Of a stretch of 64,000 nucleotides of DNA, positions 32,825 through 43,954 are shown piece by piece. Within the stretch, counting starts at the first letter, position 1, and every line of letters begins with the position of its first letter. A model generated the notes under the pieces. It was not told the origin of the DNA and did not search any database. It worked only from the letters and a program-made list of their open reading frames with translations. The position numbers and the translations under genes were made by a program. The DNA is from Clavaria fumosa (Eukaryota > Basidiomycota > Agaricomycetes > Agaricales > Clavariaceae). Location of the stretch: assembly GCA_951802425.1 (NCBI GenBank), contig OX637794.1, positions 682,001-746,000 on the forward strand, written 5' to 3'.

Positions 32825-35800
32825 GCAGCCCAGAGAGCATAGTACGACTCTCCGGCTGCTCCGACTCCGATCGTACTGAACCGATACTCGATACCCTTTC
32901 CTTTCATCGTTCTCTTTCCCTTCTTGCCTCCTCTCCTTCTATTTCATCTCCGTTCAAAGCTATGATAGACTCCGGCGCTGAACTTTGTTTCATTGACACC
33001 AAATTTGCTTCTCGCTTCCGTCTTCCGAAAACTCCGGTGACCCCTCGGGAGGTCGTTTTTATTAACGGGACCACCTCCGTATGGGTTACCGAAGTGGTCT
33101 GGTTATCCATTTGGCTCTCCGCCATGGATCCGACTGACGTCTTGTGTGTAGTTACTGATCTTGATCCCTCTAGTGATGTGATCTTGGGAATGAATTGGCT
33201 GTTCCAAAACAACCCGCTGGTTGACTGGATTACTGGCCAGATAAAGCCCAGACCATCTACGAAAGAGGAGAAAACTCCGAAATCTGATCCGGAGGGTGCA
33301 CCGGCCAGCACTCTCCACTCTGTCCCTCTGTCCACCTCTGTCCCTCTGTCTGTCTCCGCTCCGTGTGCTCCGGTTCAAATGTCATCTGCAGCGACTGCGA
33401 ACCAGACCCGGACTCCGTCTCCATCTCTGCCTCTGTCTCCGTCTTTGACCCAGCCTCTGACCTTTCCGTCTACTCCGTCTCTCCAGGAGACACCCAAAGT
33501 TTCTTTTGTGAATGCTGCCACATTCGTCACGGCTTGTGGACTTCGCGGGTCCCAAGTCTTTGGCATGACATTGTCGAGCGAGTCCGCGCACGCAGCCTCC
33601 GCTTCGTTCAACGTCCCCGACACCACCCCCCAGGACCTCCTCTCCGTTCCGGAGGAGTACAGGGACTTCCCAGATGTCTTCAGTAAAAAGAAGGCAGATA
33701 CCCTTGCTCCGCATCGACCATATGATTTAAAGATCAACCTGCTGGATGGCCAATCCCCTCCGCCAGGTGCGGTCTACTCTCTGTCACAGTCCGAACTCAG
33801 CGAACTCCGTGAGTTTTTGGACAAGCACCTCCACATCGGATTTATCCGTCCAAGCCGTTCTCCGCACGGAGCACCTGTGCTCTTTGTCCGGAAGAAGAAT
33901 GGAATGCTCCGATTATGCGTTGATTTCCGTGGTCTCAATAAATTGACCAAAAAAGACCGTTATCCGCTCCCGCTGACTAAAGATCTTCTCGACGTTCCAG
34001 GAAAAGCCCGAATCTATACAAAACTCGACCTCTGACACGCGTATCACCTGGTCCGTATCGCTGAGGGTGACGAATGGAAGACCGCATTCCGCACCTGATA
34101 CGGATCCTTTGAATGGTGTGTGATGCCTTTTGGGCTCACAAACGCGCCTGCCACATTCCAGCACTTTATGAACGACATATTCTCCGACCTTCTCGACACG
34201 TTCATGGTCGTCTACCTCGATGACATCCTAATTTACTCCGAGGATCCGAAACAACATGTTGAGCACGTCCGAGAGGTACTCCGAAGGCTCCGGGAGCACG
34301 GTCTCTTCCTGAACCCGGCTAAGTGTGAATTTCACGCCGAAACCGTGGAGTATCTCGGATTTGTTTTATCTCTGTCTGGACTTTCTATGGACACGGCTAA
34401 AGTGAAAACTATACAGGATTGGCCGACTCCGCGGAAGGTCAAGGATGTCCAGTCCTTCCTCAGGTTCACCAATTTCTACCGCCGCTTTGTCCATGGCTAT
34501 TCCGAGATCGTCGCTCCGATGAACCGCTTGACGCATAAAAACATCGAGTGGCAGTGGTCCGACGATTGCCAGTCCGTGTTTGACTATCTAAAAACCGCAT
34601 TCTCCACGGCTCCGATCCTCTCGCACTTCATACCTGGAGCTCCGCTGATAGTCGAAACGGACGCCTCGGACTATGCTGTTGCCGCAATACTTTCTACGGT
34701 CGCCTCCGATGGTGAAGTCCATCCTATCGCTTTTCATTCCCGCACCCTAGGCGTCTCCGAACTGAACTATGACACCCACGATAAGGAACTCCTCACTATA
34801 TTTGAGGCGTTTACCACTTGGAGGCACTATCTCGAAGGTTCTGAAATTCCGGTCGACGTTGTTACCGACCACAAGAACCTAGAGTACTTCTCCACAGTCC
34901 GCCTGCTCACCCGGCGTCAAGCCAGGTGGTCGGAGTTCCTTTCCCAGTTCAATTTCGTGATCCGATTCCGCCCCGGACGCCTCGGAATGAAACCCGATGT
35001 GTTGACTAGACGTTGGGACGTCTATCCCAAAGAGGGGGATAGCGACTATGCCCGCGTCAATCCGCAAAACCTCCGGCCGATGTTCTCCAGCGAACAATTG
35101 ATATCGTCTCTCCGAGCTTCGTCGCTTTACGTACCCGCACTCCGCGCGTCGTTTGTGATTGACGATCATCAACTCTGAGAGGACATCCGGTCTGGACTCT
35201 TGCTCGATCCTGTGATCGTCCCGATCCTAGAAGACCTCCGCTCAAACTCCGCGGACCCTAAGTGGTCCATGGACAATGACGGACTTCTCCGCGAGCGCGG
35301 ACGGATTTATGTACCGGACGTCAATGACCTCCGACTCTGCATTTTACGCGCGAGACATGATCACCCGCTCGCCGGACATTTCAGTCGGACCAAGACTATG
35401 GCCTTGGTCTTCAGGGATTATACCTGGCCGAAACTCCGAGGATTTGTATCGGACTTTTGCAAGTCTTGCATGACTTGTGGTAGGGCGAAAGCCCCTCGGC
35501 ATAAGCCATATGGAACGCTCAAGCAGCTACCCATACCTGAGAAACCGTGGAATTCCATTTCGATGGATTTCATCGAGCAACTCCCTGAGAGCTCCGGTTT
35601 TACCGCAATATTGGTGGTTGTTGATAGGTTTACGAAGCAGGGAATCTTCATCCCGACGACCGATGAAGTGAACTCCGCAGAGTTGGCCCGTCTATTCGTA
35701 TTCCATGTCTTCTCGAAACATGGAGTTCTGTCGCATGTCACCTCCGATCGCGGCTCCGAGTTCGTTTCCCGTTTTTTCGCTCGTTGGGTAAAGTCCTGGA

Positions 35801-36653
35801 CATGACTTTACACATGACTTTACACTTCACCTCCGGATATCATCCGGAGGGCGACGGACAGACGGAGCGGACTAACCAGATGTTGGAACAATACCTCCGT
35901 TGTTACTGCAATTACCAGCAGGACAACTGGTCGCAGCTTCTACCCCTCGCCGAGTTTGCCTACAACAATGCCCTGAGCGCCACCACTGGGGTTTCTCCGT
36001 TCTTCGCGAACAAGGGTTATCATCCGAATATCTCGGTACTTCCCGAACGCGAAGTAACTTCGGTCCGTGCCCGAGAGCTCGCTGTAGACTTGGATCAGCT
36101 GCACCAAGAACTCCGTAACCAAATCGCCAAAGTGCAGAGTCGCTATCAGGGTCTGGCGGACAAACGTCGGACTCCAGCACTGGAGTTTAAGGTCGGAAAC
36201 CGAGTATACGTAAAGGCGAAGTTTTTCCGTACGACCAGACCCTCCAAAAAACTCTCCAACAAGTTCCTCGGACCTTTCGAAATCATCGGAGAGGCCGGTT
36301 CGCACTCCTTCGTACTCCGACTCCCTGAGGCCATGCGAGCCATCCACCCTGTCTTCCACATTTCCATGCTGGAGCCAGTCACTCCGAATACAATTCCGAA
36401 TCATACCATCACCCCGCCTCCTCCGGTAGAGATTGATGGAGACTTAGAGCACGAAATCTCCGAAGTGCTCGACTCCAAGATCAACAAACGCCGCACCTGC
36501 AAACTCCTATACCTGGTGCAGTGGTCCGGATACGAAGGAACCGATGAGGAAACATCCTGGCTTCCTGCTACAGAACTTGTTCATGCCTCTGAGGCCATTT
36601 CGGATTTCCACCAAGCTTATCCGAACAAGCCCGGACCTCTCAATACCCTCTAG
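32821..36653 (+). pseudogene. Gy-B pol: protease to chromodomain
   Basis: Protease AMIDSGAELCFIDTKF, RT with MPFGLTNAPATFQHFM and VYLDDILIYSED, RNase H IVETDASDYAVAAIL and VVTDHKNLEYF, integrase zinc region GHFSRTKTM with CMTCGRAKAP, DDE core MDFIEQLPES, VTSDRGSEF and HPEGDGQTERTNQ, then a chromodomain (HEISEVLDSKINKR, LYLVQWSGYEG). Three in-frame TGA codons (34033, 34096, 35176) stand where CGA Arg is expected. A one-base indel near 35785 and a 14-base tandem duplication (ACATGACTTTAC repeated near 35800) break integrase. RT and integrase active-site residues are otherwise kept. Confidence 0.88.
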
Positions 36654-37173
36654 ACCTTTCCCCGTTCACTCCGATACCCCGAAATTTCTCTTATGCTTCT
36701 ATTTACATACATTTTCCATTCAATCCAATTCCGTCTCTTTTCTCCGTTCACTCCGATACCCCGAAATCTCTCTTATGCTTCTACTTACGTACATTTTCTG
36801 TTCTATAATACTCCATCTCTCGCTTCTCCGTCTTCTCCAAAAAAAAAAAAAAAAAAAAAACTGTATTTCTGTCTCTCCGTCTCTCTGTCTCTCTGTCTCT
36901 CTCTCTGTTCCTGTCTCCGAAAACTCCGAAAACTCTAAAAAACCTCCTTTCTTCTTATTCCTTTTCTCCGTAAACTCCGAACCTTTGATTTTTTCTCCCA
37001 AGTCCGACTCCGAACCTCTCTTCATCTTCTCCATGTTGTCTTACTTTATTTTCCTTTCACTCTGCTTACTTTTCACTCGAGTTCAAAGATAAAAAACAAA
37101 AATTTTATAAAAAAGAAAACAAAAAAAAAAAAAAAAAGAAACAATAAATACAAGTATATAAAATTTTTATTTT
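36654..37173 (+). other. Gy-B region between pol and antisense ORF
   Basis: Non-coding. Contains a tandem duplication of about 75 bp (36665-36810, CTCCGATACCCCGAAAT repeated), an A20 run near 36840, CT-rich repeats (TCTCTGTCTC) and a second A-rich stretch near 37110-37140, which could serve as convergent 3' ends for pol and the antisense gene. Confidence 0.6.
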
Positions 37174-38301
37174 TTAGGCGGAGGGGGGCGAGCCGGGCGA
37201 CACCTGCAAAATTCCTTCGGGCTCCTTAAGCCCGGACTCCGCTCCCACTTCTCCTGCCTCCGCCTCCGCCTCTGCCTCCGCCTCTGCCTCCGCCTCTGCC
37301 TCCGCCTCTGCCTCCGCCTCTGCCTCCGCCTCTGCCTCCGCCTCTGCCTCCGCCTCTGCCTCCGCCTCTGCCTCCGCCTCTGCCTCCGCCTCCGCCTCTT
37401 CCTCCGCCACTTTCTCCAACCCCACCTCCTTCGCCTTTCCCTTCTCCTTCTCCTTCCCCGTCACCTCCACCACCATGTCCTCCGCCTCCGCTTCCTCCAC
37501 CTCCGCCCTCAGAACCTCTGCCTTCTCCTTCCTCACCTCCTCCGCTGCCTCCGCCTTCTCTGCCACCTCCATCCTCTTCCCCCACTTCTCCAAAATCCCG
37601 CGGAGAATCTTCCGATCCTCCGCCACGGCCTTCCGCTCCACTGCGGCCTCCGGCCTCCACTCCTCCATCGCAAACACCCCCCTCAGGACCACGCTATGCG
37701 TGGCCTGCATCAAATTTTTAATCTCCTCCTCCATCCGCCAACCCCGCGGCACCCACATCTCCGCCCTATCCTCCTCCGACTCCGCGGACCGCTTGGTCCG
37801 CGTCCCCTTCGCCTTTTTCCGCTCCGGCCTCTCCGCCTCTCCTCCTCCGCACTTCTGCTTCGCCCCCGCACAGGCGTTGCAGGCCGTCCCCCGCCCCCCA
37901 CTCGGCCACACGCAGGCCACCCCCAACCTATGGCATCGTGCGCACTCCGCGCGATCCGCCTCCGTCTCCGGTGTCGGAGACCGCTTCCTCCCCACCCCTT
38001 GCTCCCGCGCCACCTCCGCCGCCCTCCGCTTCGCCTCCACCGCCTTCGCCCTCTCCAGCTCCTCCCGCCGCACCCTATCCGCTGCCTCCCTCGCTTTCCG
38101 CTCCTCCTCCTCCCGCCTCCGTTGCTCCTCCTCCTCCCTCGCCCTTTTCTCCCTCAACGCGTTAATTTTCTTCATGAGGGCCGCGATCTCGGGGTCCTCG
38201 TCCACCGCGCGAGGTTGCGTGGGGGCGGCGACGACGGGTCGTGGGCGAGGGCGGGAGGGGCGACTGGGCCCGGCTCCGGGCGTCGATTGCGTGTTGGACA
38301 T
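37174..38301 (-). CDS. Antisense gene within Gy-B, zinc-cluster/coiled-coil protein
   Basis: An intact 375-codon ORF opposite to gag-pol, from ATG 38301 to 37174. N-terminus Pro/Arg-rich (MSNTQSTPGAGPSRPSRP); a charged coiled coil at about residues 40-100 (ALREKRAREEEEQRRREEEE); a Cys cluster CARCHRLGVACVWP followed by TACNACAGAKQKC (about 117-152), which looks like a fungal zinc-binding, possibly Zn2Cys6-like or CCHC-like, module; a second helical region; then a Glu-Ala repeat encoded by a GAGGCN array. It has a nuclear-protein look. Whether it serves the retrotransposon or is a captured host gene cannot be told from one copy. Confidence 0.7.
   Translation of the reverse strand: MSNTQSTPGAGPSRPSRPRPRPVVAAPTQPRAVDEDPEIAALMKKINALREKRAREEEEQRRREEEERKAREAADRVRREELERAKAVEAKRRAAEVAREQGVGRKRSPTPETEADRAECARCHRLGVACVWPSGGRGTACNACAGAKQKCGGGEAERPERKKAKGTRTKRSAESEEDRAEMWVPRGWRMEEEIKNLMQATHSVVLRGVFAMEEWRPEAAVERKAVAEDRKILRGILEKWGKRMEVAEKAEAAEEVRKEKAEVLRAEVEEAEAEDMVVEVTGKEKEKGKAKEVGLEKVAEEEAEAEAEAEAEAEAEAEAEAEAEAEAEAEAEAEAEAEAEAEAEAEAEAGEVGAESGLKEPEGILQVSPGSPPSA
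37252..37398. repeat. Hexa/dodecanucleotide tandem array (CCTCCG/CCTCTG)
   Basis: GCCTCCGCCTCT is tandemly repeated about twelve times, encoding the Glu-Ala run of the antisense protein. All three minus-strand frames stay open here. Confidence 0.85.
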
Positions 38302-38530
38302 GATAAGTTTTTTTGAAAGGAATTGCCCGTGTTAGGGGCGAGTGGTGGGAGTGATGAGTTAAGGAAGAGAAAAACGGAGTGCGACGCACACAATCGTTTT
38401 AACCCCCAAAAAATTTTCGGACTCCGATCGAAGCGCCGCGAAACTCCGGTGCTAACTTGATATGGGAGCCACGTGTTCACGCGGACTTTGGCCACAGGGT
38501 CTCAGGGGTTCGACCCTAAGAGGGGGATAC

Positions 38531-39255
38531 TGTTACGACCCCATCCGCTTGCATAAGCACTATCCCCGCCCCAGACTCCGAGCTCCGTACCAACTCCGAT
38601 CCGCTCCGCCGTAACTCCGTATGCCCCGCTCCGCATCTTCATCGGACTTTACTCCGCCGACCTTTGGACCATTCGGACTTTGTTCTAGAACCTTCTCCCT
38701 CCATCCCCTCATTCTGTTTACTATTGAGAGGATACCCTTGACCCATGGGAGTTGCTTTTGTTGTTGTTTCTTTGTTCCATGAAAATTGCACAGGCACATG
38801 TGGTGAAACTCTCCTAGTAATTTGATATGTACATTGTTTCACATTACTCCTATACTCTGTCCTTGCAGTATAAGTTTCCACCTGTATCTCCCTGCTCCTT
38901 AGTTCGAATATTAACGTCTCTTGATCCTAAAAACATCTCTGAGCTTTCGTCCTCATCGTCCTCGACGTTCTCCATGTCATCTGACCAACTCCGACCAACT
39001 CCGACGGACTCCGATCAACTTTGGAGTTTTGACTTGTGTTCTGATCCTTCCTTAGGTATTGTTCTTGTTTGATAAATAGGGACACGTATATACGCAGTGG
39101 CACAACACATATGTTGAGGCCGCAGTCCCATAAGTCTCTCTTCCTCTTGTTTACTTCTCCGTTTCTCCGATATCGGACTCCGACCGGACTCTGATAGAAT
39201 ATCTCCGCTTTGCTCCGCTAACCCCTTCGCTGCTAACCTTGTTAGGACCATGACA
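38531..39255 (+). repeat. Gy-B 3' LTR
   Basis: Same 725-bp length as the 5' LTR. Differences by eye are C/T or G/A only, nearly all at CpG. Confidence 0.92.
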
Positions 39256-39260
39256 CCCCT

Positions 39261-39822
39261 CAAAGTAGAGACATTGCATGTAGCATTCTTATAGTCAAGT
39301 CATTATATCCACCTATGAGACTGTTCTATTGTACCATGTAGCATATAGGTGTATGCCTACATTTATTGTCTACATGCCTACAAAGCTTCATGGGAAAGCA
39401 ATAGGAACTGGCTGAGATATTTACAAAAGGAATTATTGAAAATATTGCACCAAAAATGCGAACTGTTATAGCATGCCAAGTTCCTGTTCAATTATTTTGC
39501 ATATAGTATCAAACTATAGTTATATTTTATCTCTACCTATGTGCAAAGTTTCATGAGGATTGGTTGAGAACTCATGGAGTTATTCACAGTTTGGTAAAAC
39601 TTGTTGACAGTCAAAGTGCTGTACCTGCCTAGTTGGGACAGTCATCCAGAGTCTTGGTCATCCATCCATCCTAAAGGGGGATGAATTTCACAGGGAGACC
39701 ATATCTAGAAATTATTACTTAAGCAGGAGTGCTTAGATAATTGTTTATCCCTGTTATATCCCAAGGGCAAAGCCCTCTAGAGCCAAAATACCTTTTAGGG
39801 ATGCAGAGAGCAAGCCAGAGTA
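39261..39822. other. Unclassified element sequence, no gene seen
   Basis: AT-rich interior of the 30661-42027 element. No ORF or family resemblance recognised. Confidence 0.4.
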
Positions 39823-40027
39823 GTGTTGCCACAGTTCGGTTAATTTCGGTTAACCGATCTCAAACTGATCTCAAATAAAATCTGTAAAATCACAGAAAAA
39901 TTAGAGTAGGTTTAAAATATGTGTAGAAATCTCCAGAAATATTTCCAGAATTTTACAGAATTGATTGAAGTTTTAAAAGCATTGGTTTGAGTTTGGTTAA
40001 CTGAAATTAACTGAACTGTGGCAACAC
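39823..40027. mobile_element. TA-flanked MITE (205 bp)
   Basis: Termini GTGTTGCCACAGTTCGGTTA and a reverse-complement partner with a few changes, over roughly 33 bp. TA on both sides (39821-39822, 40028-40029). No coding capacity. Confidence 0.8.
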
Positions 40028-40029
40028 TA

Positions 40030-40808
40030 AGCCAGAGAGACAAATTGCCTAATTAGGAAGGTTTAAGCGGAGTTTGAACTTTAAAATCAAACCTTCGGTT
40101 TTGAAGACTCTTTCCAGACTGACTCAGAGGCCCACACACTGATTGGGAATACCTAATAATAGTTTTACTGTATCAGGCCAATGCACAGCCTCCTCTGAGT
40201 CACTCCAGCACAGTCTAGGCTGTTTTGGATAAACCCAAATGGGGGAGGTGACTCCATCTGACTCATTCTGACTCATTCTCTCAAAAACTCGAGTTGGGGA
40301 GAGGATAAAAATAGTAAATACTTATATGGCAAGAGTACATGCCTTATGCGATTATCTGAGTATTTTATTATGATTTTATATGCAATATTTGGCCATGTAT
40401 CTCGAAATTACTGTATTTAGTAGATAGGCTTGAAACAATATTATAAATAGGCCACTGAAGGACATGTTCAGTAGCACCTACTTGACCCCAGAAACTGCCT
40501 GATCACCTTAGTCAGCTGAAGCTAAGAGCCAGCACCACTCCTAAAGGAGTTATTAATGTATTTGTCCCACTGATGTCTAAATACCAGTGTGGACAAATAG
40601 CTGATTATCTCATCAATGCCTTGGGCTGGTGCAATGATTTTATTATGTAAGCATAGCCAGGCTATAGGGCTAATGACTGAGTGTCTAGTCACACTGAAAG
40701 CTTACATAATACATGTGCTACAAATATTTTTGTGCTTAGGTAATTTTACTGTGTTGTAACTGATGTCTTGCTTTGTATTATAGGGATTAGATATAAACAA
40801 TTTATATC
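40030..40808. other. Unclassified element sequence, no gene seen
   Basis: AT-rich, no convincing ORF. Part of the 30661-42027 element. Confidence 0.4.
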
Positions 40809-41533
40809 TGTCACAGTCCTATCAAACTAGTAGTGAAGGGGTTTAATGGAACAGAGCGGAGTTGTGGTTATCGGAGTCTGATCGGAGTCCGATGTCAGAC
40901 AAACAGAGGAACAGATAAGAAAGGCAGAGACAGATGGAACTGCAGCCTCAACATATGTGTTGTGCCACCACGTATATACCTTGTCCCTATTTATCAAACA
41001 GAAAACAATGCCAGAAAGAAATCAAACACAGAAGTCAAACTCTGAGAATATTGGAGTCTGCCGGAGTTGGTCAGAGTTGGTCGGATGATGTGGAGAACAT
41101 CAAGAATGATGAGGATGAAAGCTCAGAGACGTTTTGGGGTCAGAGACATTAATATTCGAACTGAGGAGCAGGGAGATACAGGTGGAAACTTATACTGCAA
41201 GGACAGAGTATAGGAGTAATGTGAAACAATGTACATATCAAATTACTAGGAGGGTTTCACCAAATGTGCCTGTGCAATTTTCATGAAACAAAGAAACAAC
41301 AACAAAAAGCGACTCCCATGGGTCATGGGCATCCTCCCATTGGTTACCAAAATGAGGGGATGGAGGGAGAAGATTCTAGAATGAAGTCCAAACAGTCTGA
41401 AGGCTGGCGGAGTGAAGCCCAATGAAGGTGCAGAGCAGAGTGAACAGAGTTACAGTGGAGTGGATCGGAGTTGGTACAGAGCCCAGAGTCTGGAGCGGGG
41501 ATCATGCTTATGCAATCGGATGGGGTCGTAACA
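40809..41533 (-). repeat. Solo Gy-B LTR (725 bp, diverged)
   Basis: Reverse complement of the Gy-B LTR, ends TGTCACAGTCC and GTCGTAACA, flanked by TSD ATATC (40804-40808, 41534-41538). Clearly older than 31082-39255: many more substitutions. A solo LTR formed by LTR-LTR recombination. Confidence 0.85.
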
Positions 41534-42197
41534 ATATCTAAAGAAGGAATAGGAATTTGGTCAAGGTATAAGAGAGTGAAAGGGAGATAGGATAGAGAAG
41601 GTATCAGAGATTTAATGTTGGAAGGATCTCCTATCCCATTGGAGAGATATGAATATTGTCATAGTACAGTATTCCTATGAATAGACTTAAGTATTTAATA
41701 TCTCATTATTGGTTGGATATTAAAGCAAGGTGTAAGAGGATGAAATAGTCGAGATGACTATGGGGATCCTTTGGTCAATTACCCTTGTTTGAGATATTGA
41801 TGCTTGAGTCACTATAGAATATTTCTATTTGCTGCCCACATTAGCAATGCCTTGTAGACAATATTAAGGTTATCTTAGTATCTGTTTACAGGAAGGTGTG
41901 CAACCAGAAGCTCAATTGGGACATTGAGCTTGCCTAGTAATAATATTTGAGGTTCCTATTAGGGTTAACTTCAGTTTCCCTTACTTAAATATTATTATTC
42001 ACAGGTAGCAAACCTGGTTCCATAACACCTACTGGGGAAGGTGGGGGGGCTGATCCACACTTTAAATTCGAGTTGGGCTGTTTGCTGATGGCCCACTATC
42101 TTGGTTGTCCTTAGAAGCAGTTCGGGACGAGAGTCAGACAATGCCATTGACACATTACTAGTACAGGGGGGGGACTTCGGTGGGGAGGCTGCTTCCT

Positions 42198-43187
42198 TCA
42201 CTCCTCGCCTGCAGGAAAATCTGCCTTTGCCTCTTTCAGCACCCTGAGCTCCTTGTCCTTCACCTCAATGGTATTGCAGAGCTGGGCCACCAGGGCCTCA
42301 AGCTCATCAACAGTCGCAGTCAAGGTATCTTTGGTGCAGACATTGATTTGGGGAACTCGGGGGGGCTTGCGAGGGAGTGGGCAGTTATGCGTGAGGTGAC
42401 CGGGCTGCTGGCAACTGTAGCAATTGCCTCTCGAGAGGATCCGGTCGACCTGCATGGTGTTTGGGGGGGGCGTGGAAGGTCGCGGGGCCAGGCGATCAGG
42501 TGGCTTAGTGAAGATAACTTGCCGGGCAGGGCGCATGGTGTCACAACATTCGAGCATCATGTCAATGGCGAGGGCCTTCCTCTTCCAGGTGGAATAGTTG
42601 GGTGGAAGGGTGGCGGTGGCATATATGCAGTCAGTGATGGCAAAATTGAGTGCTGGCTTGAGGAGGGTGACAAGGAGGTCTCTGTGAGTTTCCTTCGAGA
42701 GTTCGGCCTTCGCAACTAGCTGGTCGAACTCTGTCAGAAACTCATTCACTGGGTGTTTACCTTGCGTAAGCTTTCCAAGCTTAAGGTAGGCATTCTCCTT
42801 TTCTACCAAGTCCGAAAACTCAGCATCCATCCTTCCCTTGAAGATGGTCCAGGTAAACGAGGCAGGGGCCGCAACTATTTTCTCAACCACGGAGTTTGCC
42901 CAGTCTCCGGCATAGCCTCCATGCATCTGGTTCAGGGTAAAGAGAATTTGTTTTAGGTCTGTGTTGAACCTTTCTGTTTCCGCGAGGAAGAAAATGTTAA
43001 GTTGCCGGACGAAGGTCCAGTAAGTAACCTTACTCCCATCGTAGGGGGCAATAGAGAATCCGCCAGACATTGTATCCACGGAGTTCCTTGTTGATGTCCA
43101 GGAGTTCCATTGAGTTGGAGGCAAAGGAGACAGAGGAGGGAGAGGGAGTCCGAGGTGATGGGGGATTGAGTTGAATGGGGAGGGCAA
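42198..43187 (-). CDS. Gy-C inner gag core (open)
   Basis: Minus-strand open frame of 329 codons and the best-preserved Gy-C gag: SGGFSIAPYDGSKVTYWTF, MHGGYAGDWANSVVEKI, NEFLTEFDQLVAKAEL, a zinc knuckle CYSCQQPGHLTHNC near residue 260, and a C-terminal coiled coil (VDELEALVAQL). The N-terminal end is uncertain, since the first codons (MPSPFN) are not an obvious start and homologous leader sequence continues upstream to about 43940. The gene belongs to an element whose pol is dead. Confidence 0.75.
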   Translation of the reverse strand: MPSPFNSIPHHLGLPLPPLSPLPPTQWNSWTSTRNSVDTMSGGFSIAPYDGSKVTYWTFVRQLNIFFLAETERFNTDLKQILFTLNQMHGGYAGDWANSVVEKIVAAPASFTWTIFKGRMDAEFSDLVEKENAYLKLGKLTQGKHPVNEFLTEFDQLVAKAELSKETHRDLLVTLLKPALNFAITDCIYATATLPPNYSTWKRKALAIDMMLECCDTMRPARQVIFTKPPDRLAPRPSTPPPNTMQVDRILSRGNCYSCQQPGHLTHNCPLPRKPPRVPQINVCTKDTLTATVDELEALVAQLCNTIEVKDKELRVLKEAKADFPAGEE

Positions 43188-43939
43188 GGGTCACAGGAGG
43201 AGGTGAGGGTGCAGGGCTGTGCAAGGGTGTCCTGAAGACTTCTTCCAATATCTGAAGCAGGCCGAGGCCAGGCACTAGGGTAGACTCAGGGGTGTAGACT
43301 CGGGGGTTGATGGGCGCCCAGGTGATGGGTGGCGGTGGGTGTCGATGATGAGCCACGCACTGGGTGTGCGTACTCATAGGTAACAGTCGGTTGTGGGTTC
43401 AGGCTCGGTGGTGTCAGTCTGAACTGCGGTGGTGGCATAGGTAAGGGGTCATGGGGTAGGAGCAGGTGAGGGAGTTCTTGGCAGGGACTTGACATTTTTG
43501 ATGTCCTCAATCATCAGGCCTTCAGTAGCCTGACGGAATATTTCTTCGTTAAGGGCAGCAGAAAGTAGCATGGGAAACTCGTTGGGAAAGTAAGTTGGGT
43601 AGAGCCTTTGCTCACAAATCTCTCTTGAGGACCAAGGTCTGGGTTTGATAAACTGTCGCTCGACTGAGCAATAAACAGTGCTCTGCAGAGGTCATCCATC
43701 CAGAGAGTTGCAATGGTAGTGGGTGCCAGTGTACAGTGGTCAATGTAGTGAAGTGCAAAGAAGCGATGTTGCTTTTGCCTATCTGTAAGGCCTTGGGGGA
43801 CTGGCAAGTTCTTTTCTCTCTGGAGCTGGGAATCCAGTTATGGCTTCCAGGTACGTTAGGAGGGCCAGGCGAGGTTGGTTGGGGTCAGTTGTCAATGTCG
43901 GGACATCGTGGACATCAAGTTGGGACAAGGGATGGGGTT
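43188..43939 (-). pseudogene. Gy-C inner leader region upstream of gag
   Basis: Counterpart of the outer leader ORF, with frame changes. Recognisable words on the minus strand include LTDRQKQHRFFAL and, in another frame, AALNEEIFRQATEGLMIED. It ends at the primer-binding site (43941-43953). Confidence 0.4.
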
Positions 43940-43954
43940 GAGACTTTAATATTA

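Larger units (their letters stand above)
31082..39255 (+). mobile_element. Gy-B: full-length gypsy chromovirus with antisense gene
   Basis: 725-bp LTRs (31082-31806, 38531-39255) with TSD CCCCT (31077-31081, 39256-39260). Order: LTR, primer site, gag, pol with chromodomain, an antisense ORF (37174-38301), purine tract AAGAGGGGGATAC, LTR. The LTRs differ at about 12 positions, all transitions consistent with CpG loss. The element is strikingly rich in the word TCCG. Confidence 0.93.
30661..42027. mobile_element. Unclassified TG...CA element flanked by CCTAC, host to Gy-B
   Basis: Inserted in the Gy-C inner protease gene with TSD CCTAC (30656-30660, 42028-42032). Ends are TGTTAGGGATGG and ATAACA. 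Removing Gy-B, a MITE and a solo LTR leaves about 2.2 kb with no recognisable ORF and no left-right direct repeat that I could see. It could be one large solo LTR or a non-autonomous element. Confidence 0.5.

Noticed and set aside
37475..38335. Plus-strand frame opposite the Gy-B antisense gene
   Set aside because: Ser/Ala-rich shadow of the minus-strand coiled-coil ORF, with no motif; the minus frame has an ATG, a Cys cluster and heptads.
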